Below, piece after piece: positions 54,665 to 63,815 of a stretch of DNA of 64,000 bases. The notes beneath the pieces were generated by a model. That model had not been told where the DNA came from. It was given only the letters and a program-made list of their open reading frames with translations, and searched no databases. Origin of the DNA: Shewanella inventionis (lineage in GTDB: Bacteria > Pseudomonadota > Gammaproteobacteria > Enterobacterales > Shewanellaceae). The number at the start of each line of letters is the position of its first letter. Positions within the stretch are counted from its first letter, which is position 1. A program made the translations under genes and the position numbers. The stretch is from positions 921-64,920 of the forward strand of contig NZ_BMII01000012.1 in the NCBI RefSeq assembly GCF_014641855.1, given 5' to 3'.

Positions 54665-54985
54665 CTAATGTTCTTGAGTCGGGTCTATCTCAATAAATAA
54701 CTGCTGGTCTTGATATTGATAAGGGCGATATTGATGCTGACCGCAATTGAAGTACAAAAAAGCCCCTTTAACAGCAATACAGCTTAGGGGTAAAGATTGC
54801 AAAATGGATAACTGTTGTTGCTGACGCACAAGCTCTTGCCACTCATGTTGTTGCTGCAATTCGTCGCGAACTGCAAACGCATCAAACGGTTGCGATGATT
54901 TACGCACAACAACGCTGCCAGCTTCAGCTTGAGAGCTCATAAATAGCCCTATAATCAAAATAATCAATCCCAAACGATGTGACAT
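54665..54985 (-). CDS. Small secreted hypothetical protein, 106 residues
   Basis: Not recognised. Signal peptide 1-22 (SQAEA-G), then a Gln-rich helical stretch (DELQQQHEWQELVRQQQQLSILQSL) and a C-terminal part with two Cys (LSCIAV, FNCGQ) that could form a disulfide. The ATG at 54985 has AGGAGGGG directly upstream. It is 114 bases before the transglutaminase-TPR lipoprotein gene in the same direction and may belong to its operon; both are exported. Confidence 0.72.
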   Translation of the reverse strand: MSHRLGLIILIIGLFMSSQAEAGSVVVRKSSQPFDAFAVRDELQQQHEWQELVRQQQQLSILQSLPLSCIAVKGAFLYFNCGQHQYRPYQYQDQQLFIEIDPTQEH

Positions 54986-55164
54986 CCCCCCCCTCCTAAC
55001 ATAGAATAAACACTTATGACATTATACCATCTGCACAGTAATGCGCGTGTTGCCACAAATACTCTTTAGTTTAGATAGGTATCAATTGAGATAACAACGG
55101 CGAATCGATACCCATTAGCACAAACGATGAGAGTTGACTTGAACAGAGCAGAGTTTCAAAACAG

Positions 55165-55198
55165 CAAAAAAAACAGAACCCAAAGGTTCTGTTTTTTT
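55165..55198 (-). terminator. Terminator of glnK-amtB
   Basis: AACAGAACC and GGTTCTGTT (55172-55180 and 55185-55193) form a 9-bp stem with loop CAAA, with A-run on one side and T-run on the other. It lies 20 bases past the amtB stop. Confidence 0.9.
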
Positions 55199-55218
55199 AG
55201 ATTATCGCAAAGATGAGA

Positions 55219-56469
55219 TTATCCAGCAGATTTAACACTCACAAATTCAGGGTAAGCATCAACACCGCAATCTGACACATCCATACCATTGTATTCTTCT
55301 TCCTCTGAAACTCGAATACCCATGGTCATTTTTAATACAAACCAAACAAGTAATGATGCTGCAAATACCCAGATAAAGATAACTGCTGCGCCATAAAGCT
55401 GACTGCCAAAGCTTGCATCTGCGTTAGATAGCGGAACTAACATTAGGCCTAAGAAACCTGCAACACCGTGTACAGAAATCGCACCCACTGGGTCATCAAT
55501 TTTAATGCGGTCAAATGCAATGATAGAGAATATAACCACCGCACCGGCAACCAATCCAATCACGGCAGCCATTAAGAATGAAGGCGATAATGGATCAGCG
55601 GTAATGGCAACTAAACCAGCTAACGCGCCGTTTAAAATCATGGTTAAGTCGGCTTTACCCCAAACAACCTTACACACAATCAGCGCAGAGATCGCACCAA
55701 AAGCCGCTGCAGAGTTAGTGTTTACAAAGATTTTAGCCACTGCAGTTGCGTTTTCGGCATCAGAGACCAATAACTGAGAACCACCGTTAAACCCAAACCA
55801 ACCCATCCATAAAATAAACATACCTAGCGTTGCCATTGGTAGGTTTGAACCAGGAATAGGGTTTACTTGGCCGTTAGCACCGTATTTTCCCTTACGAGCA
55901 CCCAGTAACAACACACCTGAAATTGCAGCAGCTGCACCAGCCATGTGCACAATACCACTACCAGCAAAGTCAAAGAAACCGGCTTCTGATAAAAACCCGC
56001 CACCCCATGTCCAATAACCTTCAACAGGATAAATAACCGCAGTCATAACCACTGAGAATGCTAAGAAAGACCAAAGCTTCATACGCTCTGCAACTGCTCC
56101 AGAGACAATTGACATTGCAGTAGCAACAAACACAACCTGGAAGAAGAAGTCTGACTCTAGCGCATGGTCTGCGTCACTGGCTTGTGAGCCAATTAAAGAA
56201 CCAAACGAGGGTAAAATACCGCCTTCAGTATTGTCCACATACATAATGTTGTAACCGACAAGCAAAAACATGGCGCAAGCGATCGAATATAAACATACGT
56301 TTTTAGTTAAAATTTCAGTGGTATTTTTTGAACGAACAAGACCTGCTTCTAACATCGCAAAGCCCGCTGCCATCCACATGACCAACGCGCCTGAAATCAA
56401 GAAATAAAACGTATCAAGTGCGAAACGTAATTCAGTGACTGTGAGTCCTAATTTTGTTAACTCTTCCAT
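55219..56469 (-). CDS. amtB: Ammonium transporter
   Basis: Trimeric ammonium/ammonia channel in the inner membrane. The 416-residue protein has 11 membrane segments and the Amt signatures MAAGFAMLEAGLVRSKN, DFAGSGIVHMAGAAAAISG (first twin His) and ISVHGVAGFLGLMLVPL (second twin His). Unlike E. coli AmtB there is no cleavable signal peptide; the N-terminus leads straight into TM1. The C-terminal tail with EEEEYNGMDVSDCGVDAYPEF is the region contacted by GlnK. It starts nine bases after the glnK stop. Confidence 0.96.
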   Translation of the reverse strand: MEELTKLGLTVTELRFALDTFYFLISGALVMWMAAGFAMLEAGLVRSKNTTEILTKNVCLYSIACAMFLLVGYNIMYVDNTEGGILPSFGSLIGSQASDADHALESDFFFQVVFVATAMSIVSGAVAERMKLWSFLAFSVVMTAVIYPVEGYWTWGGGFLSEAGFFDFAGSGIVHMAGAAAAISGVLLLGARKGKYGANGQVNPIPGSNLPMATLGMFILWMGWFGFNGGSQLLVSDAENATAVAKIFVNTNSAAAFGAISALIVCKVVWGKADLTMILNGALAGLVAITADPLSPSFLMAAVIGLVAGAVVIFSIIAFDRIKIDDPVGAISVHGVAGFLGLMLVPLSNADASFGSQLYGAAVIFIWVFAASLLVWFVLKMTMGIRVSEEEEYNGMDVSDCGVDAYPEFVSVKSAG

Positions 56470-56478
56470 AATCGCCCC

Positions 56479-56817
56479 CTATAACGCTTCGTTATCAAGT
56501 TCACCCGTGCGAATACGGATGGCTTGTTCTAATTCAGTCACAAAAATCTTACCATCACCAATTTTGCCGGTATGGGCAGCGGTTGTGATAGCTTCAATTA
56601 ACATTTCTAAGTTTTCAGCTTTGGTGGCAATTTCCAATTTTACTTTTGGTAAAAAATCCACTTGATACTCTGCACCACGATAAAGCTCTGTGTGCCCCTT
56701 TTGACGTCCAAAGCCTTTAACTTCAGTAACAGTCATACCCTCAATGCCCATGCCTGCTATGGCTTCACGGACATCATCCAATTTAAATGGCTTGATGATA
56801 GCGCTGACGAGTTTCAT
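56479..56817 (-). CDS. glnK: Nitrogen regulatory protein P-II (GlnK)
   Basis: Trimeric signal protein that reports nitrogen status and blocks AmtB when nitrogen is plentiful. The 112-residue protein has standard length, the T-loop tyrosine Y51 (YRGAEYQVDFLPK) that is uridylylated by GlnD, and the C-terminal GKIGDGKIFVTELEQAIRIRTGE that binds ATP. The name GlnK, not GlnB, rests on linkage to amtB. Start ATG at 56817, with GGAGG five to six bases upstream. NtrC/sigma-54 control is expected, but no clean sigma-54 promoter was found. Confidence 0.95.
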   Translation of the reverse strand: MKLVSAIIKPFKLDDVREAIAGMGIEGMTVTEVKGFGRQKGHTELYRGAEYQVDFLPKVKLEIATKAENLEMLIEAITTAAHTGKIGDGKIFVTELEQAIRIRTGELDNEAL

Positions 56818-57071
56818 CTCGACCTCCAAAAGTGTGAAAAAATGTAGTTGTTATTGATTTGTGTATTAGCTAATTCAATCATCAGGCCACTTTTATTAAT
56901 ATATTGTTTTTAAATAAAAAACTATAAAACAGCTCTTTGAGTGTGTGCATAAAAGCACCAATACCGTGCATTTAAAAAACAACTACGCCTTATTTTGGTG
57001 CGATATAAAAATGGTTAAATGCCGCGTCAGCAATAAGGTTGGTAAAGCAGGATTAATTGAGTAAAGACGAG
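56818..57071. other. Region upstream of glnK, no gene seen
   Basis: About 250 AT-rich bases between the nrfA terminator and glnK. It must hold the glnK promoter. A sequence resembling a sigma-54 promoter (56946-56961, minus strand) has the wrong spacing. Confidence 0.5.
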
Positions 57072-57105
57072 AAAACAAAAAAACCGCCCTATAAAGAGCG
57101 GTTTT
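57072..57105 (-). terminator. Terminator of nrfA
   Basis: AAAACCGC and GCGGTTTT (57080-57087 and 57098-57105) form an 8-bp stem, with a T-rich run on the minus strand after it. It lies 54 bases past the nrfA stop. Confidence 0.85.
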
Positions 57106-57158
57106 GATTGGGGATAATTTATGAAATAAACAATCTAACTTTTATTTCGTAAACCTTA

Positions 57159-58556
57159 TTACTTGTAGGTAGCTTCGCGTTTTTTGGCTTCTTCTTTCCA
57201 CTTAGGTACAAGTGTCTTTTTGAATTCAGCTTTTTCAGCATTCATAGTTTTCATATCCATGCCAAGTGCTGCTTGCGCTTTAGCTTTAGTTGATGTGTCT
57301 GGGTAAGCGATTGGTTGCTTAACACCTTTGACTGCTAATAGCTGAGCTAACTTAACACGTGCATCTGCAGCTTTATCAACCGAAGTACCTAGAATACGAA
57401 GTGCTTCATCTGGAGCATGAGCGGTTACACCGTGTGATGCAGTCGCATAATCCCAACGCCATTGTGAATGACGAATATCCATAAGGATTGGCTTCATTTC
57501 AGCTTCAGTAGCACCGGCATCCCAAGCAGCTTTCGCTTCAAAGTGAGCTTTCACTAATTGTGCTTCAGCACGTGCTTTTAGCTCTTGAACCTTAGCTTTA
57601 CGTTTATGAGTAATGTCTACTAAGAATTCTTTACTTTGTGTATGGCACGTTGCACAGGTTTCTTCGAAGCGATCAAATGGGTTACCCACTTTATGGTCAG
57701 TATATTTACGGCCTTTGTCGTTAGTCACTTTAGGCATATGGCAATCAACACAACTTACATTGTTTTGACCGTGAACACCTAACTGCCAAGTTTCATAACC
57801 AGGGTGCTGCGCTTTTAGCATTGGCGTTTTAGAAACCGCGTGAACCCAATCAGAGAACTCCATGCTGTCGTAGTACACTTCCATTTGTTCAACGGTAGTG
57901 CCCATATCCCAAGGGAATTTAACAAAGCCAGGACGCTCTGCTGTTTTTTCAAAATAGTACTCTACGTGGCACTGAGCACACACCATTGATTGCTTATCTT
58001 TACGAGAAGCTTTATCAAATGGGGTATTTAGTGTTGTCATTGCACGCTCTGCAAATGGACGAGACATGCGTAATTTTGGAGAGCCTTTTTCATGGCAATC
58101 TGCACAACCGAGTGCGTTAACAATTTCAGGGCCGCCTTTAGCCCATTTACCACTAAAGTAACCGTCTTCGCCTTGCTCTTCAATTACGCGAGGTACGTCA
58201 GGGCTTTTACAGCTCCAACAAGCCATTGGCATTGGGCCATCTTCCGCGTTTTTAGGTGCGCCAGTACGTAATGTGTTGGTCACATCCGTTACCGCGTACA
58301 TATGGCCGCGAGGTGCGTTATAGTCTTTTGCGAAACCGTAACCAGCCCACAACACAACTAGGCTAGGTACTTGCTCCAACATATCAACAACTTCTTCGCT
58401 TTCTGCAGTTGCATGCCAGCTGTTATATTGATTTGAAAATTTATCTTTATAAACCTCACTACGAGGCTCAGTTTTATCACTCGCCATTGCGCCAGCAGCC
58501 ATAAAGCTTGCTGCGATAACGGCACTGAGTGCAATTGATTTTGCGTTCATCTTCAT
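57159..58556 (-). CDS. nrfA: Ammonia-forming pentaheme cytochrome c nitrite reductase NrfA
   Basis: Periplasmic enzyme reducing nitrite to ammonium with six electrons. The 465-residue precursor has a signal peptide (about 1-25, AMA-S) and five heme sites in the NrfA order: CWSCK (113-117, lysine-ligated catalytic heme), CADCH (151-155), CAQCH (193-197), CVDCH (269-273) and CATCH (301-305). The active-site stretch [18 protein letters not shown] is present. In Shewanella electrons come from the quinol dehydrogenase CymA, which fits the absence of nrfBCD here. Start is the ATG at 58556; a GTG precedes it and another ATG lies two codons on, and GGAG/AGGG upstream fits any of them. Divergent from narQ. 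Confidence 0.97.
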   Translation of the reverse strand: MKMNAKSIALSAVIAASFMAAGAMASDKTEPRSEVYKDKFSNQYNSWHATAESEEVVDMLEQVPSLVVLWAGYGFAKDYNAPRGHMYAVTDVTNTLRTGAPKNAEDGPMPMACWSCKSPDVPRVIEEQGEDGYFSGKWAKGGPEIVNALGCADCHEKGSPKLRMSRPFAERAMTTLNTPFDKASRKDKQSMVCAQCHVEYYFEKTAERPGFVKFPWDMGTTVEQMEVYYDSMEFSDWVHAVSKTPMLKAQHPGYETWQLGVHGQNNVSCVDCHMPKVTNDKGRKYTDHKVGNPFDRFEETCATCHTQSKEFLVDITHKRKAKVQELKARAEAQLVKAHFEAKAAWDAGATEAEMKPILMDIRHSQWRWDYATASHGVTAHAPDEALRILGTSVDKAADARVKLAQLLAVKGVKQPIAYPDTSTKAKAQAALGMDMKTMNAEKAEFKKTLVPKWKEEAKKREATYK

Positions 58557-58645
58557 CACCCTTTATCTCCGTGTTACATTATATTTAGTTTAATAACCAC
58601 GACATCTCCAAGGTCAAAAGTAGCTATTAACCCCAAATTTATACA

Positions 58646-58661
58646 TACCTCCAATGGGGTA
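58646..58661. promoter_or_regulatory. NarP/NarL-type 7-2-7 box between nrfA and narQ
   Basis: TACCTCC-AA-TGGGGTA is an inverted pair of heptamers two bases apart. It fits the NarP/NarL consensus TACYYMT-NN-AKRRGTA in six of seven positions per arm, and it lies about 90 bases from the nrfA start. NarP in enterobacteria binds only this 7-2-7 arrangement, and narP itself is the second gene on the other side. Confidence 0.72.
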
Positions 58662-58835
58662 TAGAGAAGAAAGTTTGCGCCAGATCAACATGTAAACAGG
58701 ATGTATCTCACAGTTCTGTAAACTTGCTAATGTAAAGCAGGCAAACCTAATGTAGAACACACTATTAGACAGGGGGCAGAAACCCTACTTTAGTCTGATG
58801 CTGATACTATTATTTACCAAGCAAAGTAGGATTTT

Positions 58836-60554
58836 ATGTTTACTCGAGGCAGTCTCACCTCAACAATTTTAGGCTTAATGCTGTTGTTAATTTTATTATC
58901 GTCAAGCTTAGCGGTTTTTTCGATCGTGAATTTAACCTTCAGTCTTGGTGATGCTAAGGGGATAAATGCCTCTGGCTCTATGCGTATGCAAAGTTACCGC
59001 TTATTGCTATTTACCAATGCAGGCAGCATTAATACCCATGAAAAAATCGTCGAATTTGAAAACACCCTTAATTCAGATGCACTAAAAAGAACACTCGATT
59101 GGTATAGCCCTAAAGAGTTAAGCGACCAATACCTGCTAGTGATCGACAAATGGCAAGTTATGAAAAGCTATATAGAGGCTGGTGACGCCCGCCTTTATTC
59201 TGCTGCATTAAAAGACTTTGTCGATACCATAGATACACTAGTATTGAAAATGGAACTGTTTGCTGCATTTAAGCTAAAATTGCTAGTAATCGGCCAAATA
59301 ATTGGGTTAATTATTTTATTAGCGATTGCTTTTGTTGCCGTGGTGTTTACCCGTAAACGAGTCGTTAAACCGCTGCAATTATTAATGGACAGCGCCGCGA
59401 CTATCTCTAAAGGTAACTTTAAAGTTAAGATGCCTAAAACAGATTATATTGAACTCACAGCACTAGGTAACGCGTTACAGAAAACAGCATCAGAATTAGC
59501 CGATCTTTATGATGACCTAGAAGGGCAGGTTAACGAAAAAACCACTGCACTCACCCGAGCCAATAACGAATTGAGTTTTCTTTATGACAACCTCGTGATG
59601 CTTCATGCCGACAAACTTGACTACAGAGCATTGCAATCTGCTATCAATCAGCTCAAATACTATGAGGATTTAGATTATCTCAGATTAGTCATTAACCATG
59701 AAGACGGTTCAAATGATGTAATTAACGCTGAAGGTGGCTGGCCAACAAACAAAAATGAAATTAATTCGGTACACTTTCCACTGACGATAGAAGCCACACA
59801 ACTAGGTTATTTGGACGTAATATCAAGCCAGACACTTAACCGGCAACTGTTTGAAAACTTTGCCATGATGCTAACCCGATCTATCACCATTCATAATGCC
59901 ACTGAGCAACGTCAGCAATTAGCATTAATGGAAGAACGTGCGGTTATCGCCAGAGAACTACATGACTCGATTGGTCAGGTATTATCATTTTTAAAAATTC
60001 AGGTCAGCTTGCTGAAAAAAAGCCTAGTGTTAAGTTGTCGCAGCCCTGAAGTAGAAGCACAATTGGTGGAGATCAACGAAGGTGTCAGCACGGCTTATGT
60101 ACAATTACGTGAGTTACTGTCTACATTTAGATTAACCATTAAAGAGCCAAATTTAAGCCAGGCTATTGAGGTAATGCTTGATCAATTACGGCAACAAACC
60201 GATGTTGACATCAAGCTAAATTACAAATTATCGGCGCATTTACTTGAAGCTAAACAGCATATTCACATTTTACAATTAATTCGCGAAGCGACACTCAATG
60301 CAATAAAACACGCCAACCCTAGTCAAATAGTGATAGATTGTCAGTTAACAGCCAATGGCATGATAACCATCGCAATATGTGATGACGGTATTGGTGTTTC
60401 GCATTTACAAGAACGCGACCAACATTTTGGTATTGGCATTATGCATGAACGAGCCAATAAATTAGATGGCGTAGTGTCATTTAACAGTAACAAGCATGGC
60501 GGTACCACCGTTACGCTCAGTTTTCCACCTCAACAGGAGCCTTTAAATGGGTAA
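58836..60554 (+). CDS. narQ: Nitrate/nitrite sensor histidine kinase NarQ
   Basis: Membrane kinase that senses nitrate and nitrite in the periplasm and phosphorylates NarP. The 572-residue protein has TM1 at about 8-31, a periplasmic helical domain beginning with the P-box GDAKGINASGSMRMQSYRL (38-56) that binds nitrate, TM2 at about 149-172, a HAMP domain (RVVKPLQLLMDSAATISKGNF), a central signalling module, the HisKA_3 dimerisation helix with H376 (IARELHDSIGQVLSFLKIQ) and an HATPase domain with NAIKHAN and GIGIMHERA. narP overlaps its last 8 bases. S. oneidensis has the same nrfA-narQ-narP neighbourhood. Confidence 0.95.
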   Translation: MFTRGSLTSTILGLMLLLILLSSSLAVFSIVNLTFSLGDAKGINASGSMRMQSYRLLLFTNAGSINTHEKIVEFENTLNSDALKRTLDWYSPKELSDQYLLVIDKWQVMKSYIEAGDARLYSAALKDFVDTIDTLVLKMELFAAFKLKLLVIGQIIGLIILLAIAFVAVVFTRKRVVKPLQLLMDSAATISKGNFKVKMPKTDYIELTALGNALQKTASELADLYDDLEGQVNEKTTALTRANNELSFLYDNLVMLHADKLDYRALQSAINQLKYYEDLDYLRLVINHEDGSNDVINAEGGWPTNKNEINSVHFPLTIEATQLGYLDVISSQTLNRQLFENFAMMLTRSITIHNATEQRQQLALMEERAVIARELHDSIGQVLSFLKIQVSLLKKSLVLSCRSPEVEAQLVEINEGVSTAYVQLRELLSTFRLTIKEPNLSQAIEVMLDQLRQQTDVDIKLNYKLSAHLLEAKQHIHILQLIREATLNAIKHANPSQIVIDCQLTANGMITIAICDDGIGVSHLQERDQHFGIGIMHERANKLDGVVSFNSNKHGGTTVTLSFPPQQEPLNG

Positions 60555-61176
60555 GCCGTATTCCGTACTTGTTGTCGATGATCACCCTTTGCTAAGACGT
60601 GGTATTTGCCAACTGATCACATCAGACAGTGACTTTTTACTTTTTGGCGAAACCGGCACAGGTTTAGATGCACTCACAGCCGTAGCCGAGAATGAACCCG
60701 ATATTATTTTGCTAGACCTAAATATGAAAGGCATGTCGGGCTTAGATACACTTAACGCAATGCGCCAGGAAGGCGTTACCGCAAGGATTGTCATTTTAAC
60801 CGTCTCAGACGCAAAACAAGACGTTATACGCCTATTACGTGCCGGCGCAGATGGTTACTTACTCAAAGACACTGAACCAGACTTACTGCTTGAACAACTC
60901 AAAAAAGCCATGCTTGGTCATCGCGTTATAAGCGATGAGGTAGAGGCTTATTTGTACGAATTAAAAAATGCAGCAGATGATAACACCTGGATCGACAACC
61001 TCACTCCACGTGAATTGCAGATATTGCAAGAACTTGCAGAGGGTAAGAGTAATCGAATGATTTCAGAAGACTTGCACATCAGTGAAGGCACGGTGAAAGT
61101 CCACGTGAAAAACTTACTGCGTAAAGCTAACGCAAAATCGCGCACAGAAATGGCGGTCCGTTATTTAAACCAATAA
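60547..61176 (+). CDS. narP: Nitrate/nitrite response regulator NarP
   Basis: LuxR-type response regulator activated by NarQ. The 209-residue protein has a receiver domain with phosphorylation site D57 (IILLDLNMKGMSG), acidic pair D11-D12 and K107-region (LLKDTEPD), and a C-terminal helix-turn-helix (NLTPRELQILQELAEGKSNRMISEDLHISEGTVKVHVKNLLRK). The ATG at 60547 lies within the end of narQ, 8 bases before its stop, so the two are translated as a coupled pair. A probable NarP box precedes nrfA and narQ, implying feedback on its own operon. Confidence 0.95.
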   Translation: MGKPYSVLVVDDHPLLRRGICQLITSDSDFLLFGETGTGLDALTAVAENEPDIILLDLNMKGMSGLDTLNAMRQEGVTARIVILTVSDAKQDVIRLLRAGADGYLLKDTEPDLLLEQLKKAMLGHRVISDEVEAYLYELKNAADDNTWIDNLTPRELQILQELAEGKSNRMISEDLHISEGTVKVHVKNLLRKANAKSRTEMAVRYLNQ

Positions 61177-61207
61177 CACTTGCAGCCTACATTTTGTATA
61201 AAGTGAT

Positions 61208-61229
61208 CCCCACTCAATTAAGTGTGGGG
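61208..61229. terminator. Weak hairpin between narP and yacL
   Basis: CCCCAC and GTGGGG (61208-61213 and 61224-61229) form a 6-bp GC-rich stem with a 10-base loop between convergent genes. The T-run is poor on the plus strand, so it may be a weak or factor-aided terminator. Confidence 0.4.
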
Positions 61230-61235
61230 TAAGCT

Positions 61236-61607
61236 TTATTTCTGATTGATAAATGCTAACCAACTTTGTAATACAGACTCAAAATCTTCTAACCCGCAAT
61301 AGGATTCAGATTCAGCATCATATAAATTCATTGCCTCATCTAAATCATAGTCTTCTTCAAAATCAATGACATTAGCAAATACCCTAACTTGTTCTGAATC
61401 GATATCAATCGTTAAATCTGCGCCAATATCACGCCAGTGATTTTGACTGCCTGCTTTAATCATAATAATTTGAGTGAGTATATGATTCGCCCGGCTGTTA
61501 TCATCGCCAAGCTCTTCAGCAAACCATCTCCCCAGCACTTCATGATCCATACTAAACTCAGCAAAAACCGTTCCTTCTAGGCGGTTACGACGAAATTGGT
61601 ATTCCAT
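61236..61607 (-). CDS. yacL: YacL family protein (UPF0231)
   Basis: A 123-residue acidic cytoplasmic protein of unknown function. It aligns with E. coli YacL (120 residues): MEYQFRRN opening, MDHEVLGRWFAEEL, HWRDIGADLTIDID and the C-terminal YDAESESYCGLEDFESVLQSWLAFINQK (E. coli YDEESLSLCGVEDF...FVQQK). No signal or membrane segment. Single gene converging on narP. Confidence 0.92.
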   Translation of the reverse strand: MEYQFRRNRLEGTVFAEFSMDHEVLGRWFAEELGDDNSRANHILTQIIMIKAGSQNHWRDIGADLTIDIDSEQVRVFANVIDFEEDYDLDEAMNLYDAESESYCGLEDFESVLQSWLAFINQK

Positions 61608-61796
61608 TATTATTGCTCTGTAATTTGCGTTCCCTCTATTTTAACCGAAGAAAAGCAAACCTGCTGCCAGTAATCTATTGCGATGAACTAAATGATAGAT
61701 AACTATCCAGTTTTACCTGCCATGCTCGTTATACTTGGGCCAAGCTCAAAAATAGCGTAAATTGCTTCGATAGGCGAAAACGAGAGATCAAAAATA

Positions 61797-62762
61797 ATGA
61801 ACAAAGGTTTTATTTACAGCTTACTGTTAACTGGCCCCAATGCCGGCCAGTCACTTACCGAACAGCAAGTGGCTCAATGGCAGCCACAAGACGGGCTATT
61901 ATGGTTACACCTTCGCTATCGTGAGCCCAAAGCGCGTAAATGGATCTTAAACTCAGGGCTAGAACGTGTTGAAACTGATACGTTATTGGCAACAGATACA
62001 CGCCCTCGAGTTGTCAATTCAAACAAAGGTGTCTTGCTCGCACTACGCGGGGTTAATTTAAACCCCAACTCAGATCCTGAAGACATGGTTGCTGTGCGCA
62101 TTTATGCTGAAGAAAACAGAATAATTTCAACCTGCGAACGTCAATTACAATCTGTCATCGATATTGCAGATGCCATCACCCAAGGCAAGGGGCCTATAGA
62201 TACCGCAGCGTTCATCATGGCCATTTGTGAGCGCTTAACCCAGCGTAAAGTAGAGTTTATCGGCAAACTTGAAGAACAACTCGACGAGCTAGAAGAGCGC
62301 GTTGTCACTCAAGTGAACAAAACCTTGCGTACTGAAATTGCAGAACTGCGCAGGCAAACTGTAGTACTGCGTCGCTACCTTGCACCACAACGAGAAGCGT
62401 TTTCTCGAATGCTTCACGAGACCAGTGAGTTATTTGACGACAACGACAAAGTGCGTTTACGTGAAATCCATGAAACCTTAATTCGCGTTATTGAAGATCT
62501 CGACGCCATTCGCGACAGAGCCAGTGTGACTCAAGAAGAGCTGCAATCGCAGCAATCTGAACAAGTAAACCAGCGATTGTATTTTTTATCTTTAATCTCA
62601 GCAGTGTTTTTACCGCTCGGTTTTTTAACAGGCCTACTCGGTGTCAATATTGGCGGTATCCCCGGCGCAGAGACAAATTGGGCATTTGCAGCTTTCTGTG
62701 GTGGGTTATTTGCCCTTATCGCGTTACAAATGTATTTGTTTTATCGCCTAAAGTGGCTTTAA
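61797..62762 (+). CDS. zntB: Zinc transporter ZntB (CorA family)
   Basis: Pentameric CorA-type metal transporter; E. coli and Salmonella ZntB move zinc, with direction still debated. The 321-residue protein has a large N-terminal cytoplasmic domain (about 1-255) with long helices, then two membrane segments at the end. The first is followed by the family motif GVNIGGIPG (the ZntB form of GMN), and the chain ends in RLKWL as in E. coli (RSKWL). TRPRV and RRYLAPQR match ZntB more than CorA. Own terminator follows. Confidence 0.92.
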   Translation: MNKGFIYSLLLTGPNAGQSLTEQQVAQWQPQDGLLWLHLRYREPKARKWILNSGLERVETDTLLATDTRPRVVNSNKGVLLALRGVNLNPNSDPEDMVAVRIYAEENRIISTCERQLQSVIDIADAITQGKGPIDTAAFIMAICERLTQRKVEFIGKLEEQLDELEERVVTQVNKTLRTEIAELRRQTVVLRRYLAPQREAFSRMLHETSELFDDNDKVRLREIHETLIRVIEDLDAIRDRASVTQEELQSQQSEQVNQRLYFLSLISAVFLPLGFLTGLLGVNIGGIPGAETNWAFAAFCGGLFALIALQMYLFYRLKWL

Positions 62763-62801
62763 TTACATAGCCAACAAAAGACTTTATGGATTGCAGACAA
62801 C

Positions 62802-62827
62802 AAAAAAGGACGCTGGGCGTCCTTTTT
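62802..62827 (+). terminator. Terminator of zntB
   Basis: AAAGGACGC-TGG-GCGTCCTTT forms a 9-bp stem with a 3-base loop and T-run. It lies 40 bases past the zntB stop and in front of the convergent fkpA-like gene, which may use it too. Confidence 0.9.
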
Positions 62828-62890
62828 CATTATCGCGTGTTGCAACTGGGCGCTAACCCAAAATACAAGCTGCACACACTATACAATCAA

Positions 62891-63649
62891 TTATTTAGTT
62901 GCCGCTGCAGCTGCTGCAGCCGCTTTTTCAACTGATACAAGTTCAACTTCAAAAATCAAAGTTGAATTAGCTGGAATAGTCCCAGTGTCTCGCTCACCAT
63001 AAGCTAGATCTGCAGGGATAACAAACTTGTACTTAGCACCAACAGGCATTAACTGTACGCCTTCAGTCCAACCAGGAATAACGCGATTAAGTGGGAACTT
63101 AGCGGTTTCACCACGCGCATATGAACTGTCAAACTCAGTACCATCAATTAATGTACCACGGTAATGTACTTCAACAGTGTCTTCTGCAGCAGGTTTGTCA
63201 CCTTTACCGGCTTCTAACACTTCGTATTGAAGACCAGATTCGGTGGTGGTTACGCCTTCTTTGGCTTTGTTCTCTTCTAAGAATTTTTTGCCTTCAGCAA
63301 TTGATTTAGCCGCTAATGCTTCAGCTTGCTCTAAACGCTTGTCGTTTAACTTTTTGTCTAGATTTTGCAATACCGTTTGCATTTCTTCTTCGGTTAATTG
63401 CATTTCTTCGCCTAAGCCATCGCTAAAGCCTTTGATAACCATGGTGCGGTCAACAGCAAAACCTAACTCTTCTTGCTCTTTAATATGACCAGACATGTAC
63501 TTACCAATTGAACCACCCACACTGTATGCTTCTTTTTGAGCGTCAGTTGTTAGCTCTACTTTCTTTTGTGCAACGTCTTGTTCTTGGTTACATGCAGTCA
63601 ATCCAACAACAGCTAATGCAACTAACGATAATTTGTAAATAGATTTCAT
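62891..63649 (-). CDS. fkpA: FKBP-type peptidyl-prolyl cis-trans isomerase (FkpA/Mip-like), predicted lipoprotein
   Basis: Periplasmic folding helper. The 252-residue precursor has a lipobox VGLTAC with C20 as the predicted lipidated residue, so it should be membrane-attached, whereas E. coli FkpA is soluble. The helical N-terminal dimerisation part (about 35-135, AYSVGGSIGKYMSGHI, LNDKRLEQAEALAAKS) is followed by the FKBP domain with VEVHYRGTLIDGTEFDSSYARG, FPLNRVIPGWTEGVQLMPVGAKYKFVIPADLAYGERD and IFEVELVSV. It ends in an alanine-rich tail. Start ATG at 63649, with GAGGAAG upstream. Confidence 0.92.
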   Translation of the reverse strand: MKSIYKLSLVALAVVGLTACNQEQDVAQKKVELTTDAQKEAYSVGGSIGKYMSGHIKEQEELGFAVDRTMVIKGFSDGLGEEMQLTEEEMQTVLQNLDKKLNDKRLEQAEALAAKSIAEGKKFLEENKAKEGVTTTESGLQYEVLEAGKGDKPAAEDTVEVHYRGTLIDGTEFDSSYARGETAKFPLNRVIPGWTEGVQLMPVGAKYKFVIPADLAYGERDTGTIPANSTLIFEVELVSVEKAAAAAAAATK

Positions 63650-63815
63650 TAAAGCTTCCTCAGCATCCTTTAGTGGTTACAATAACCTAATACATTCAAC
63701 TACGAGATGTTTTAGTGGTCATGTTCGTTTGCCACTTTATACTAGTTAATGGGGTTATACCATTGGGTCGACCTTATATCACAGGGTTTACGACAATAAT
63801 TCAAGGGGCAAGTTC

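Noticed and set aside
56946..56961. Sigma-54 promoter for glnK-amtB (minus strand TTGGTGCTTTTATGCA)
   Set aside because: The distance between the GG and GC elements is one base too short, and the -24 element is not the consensus TGGCAC.
58676..58689. FNR/CRP box upstream of nrfA (TTGCG-CCAG-ATCAA)
   Set aside because: Only one half site is intact, so I would not call it without binding data, although anaerobic control of nrfA by CRP or FNR is plausible.
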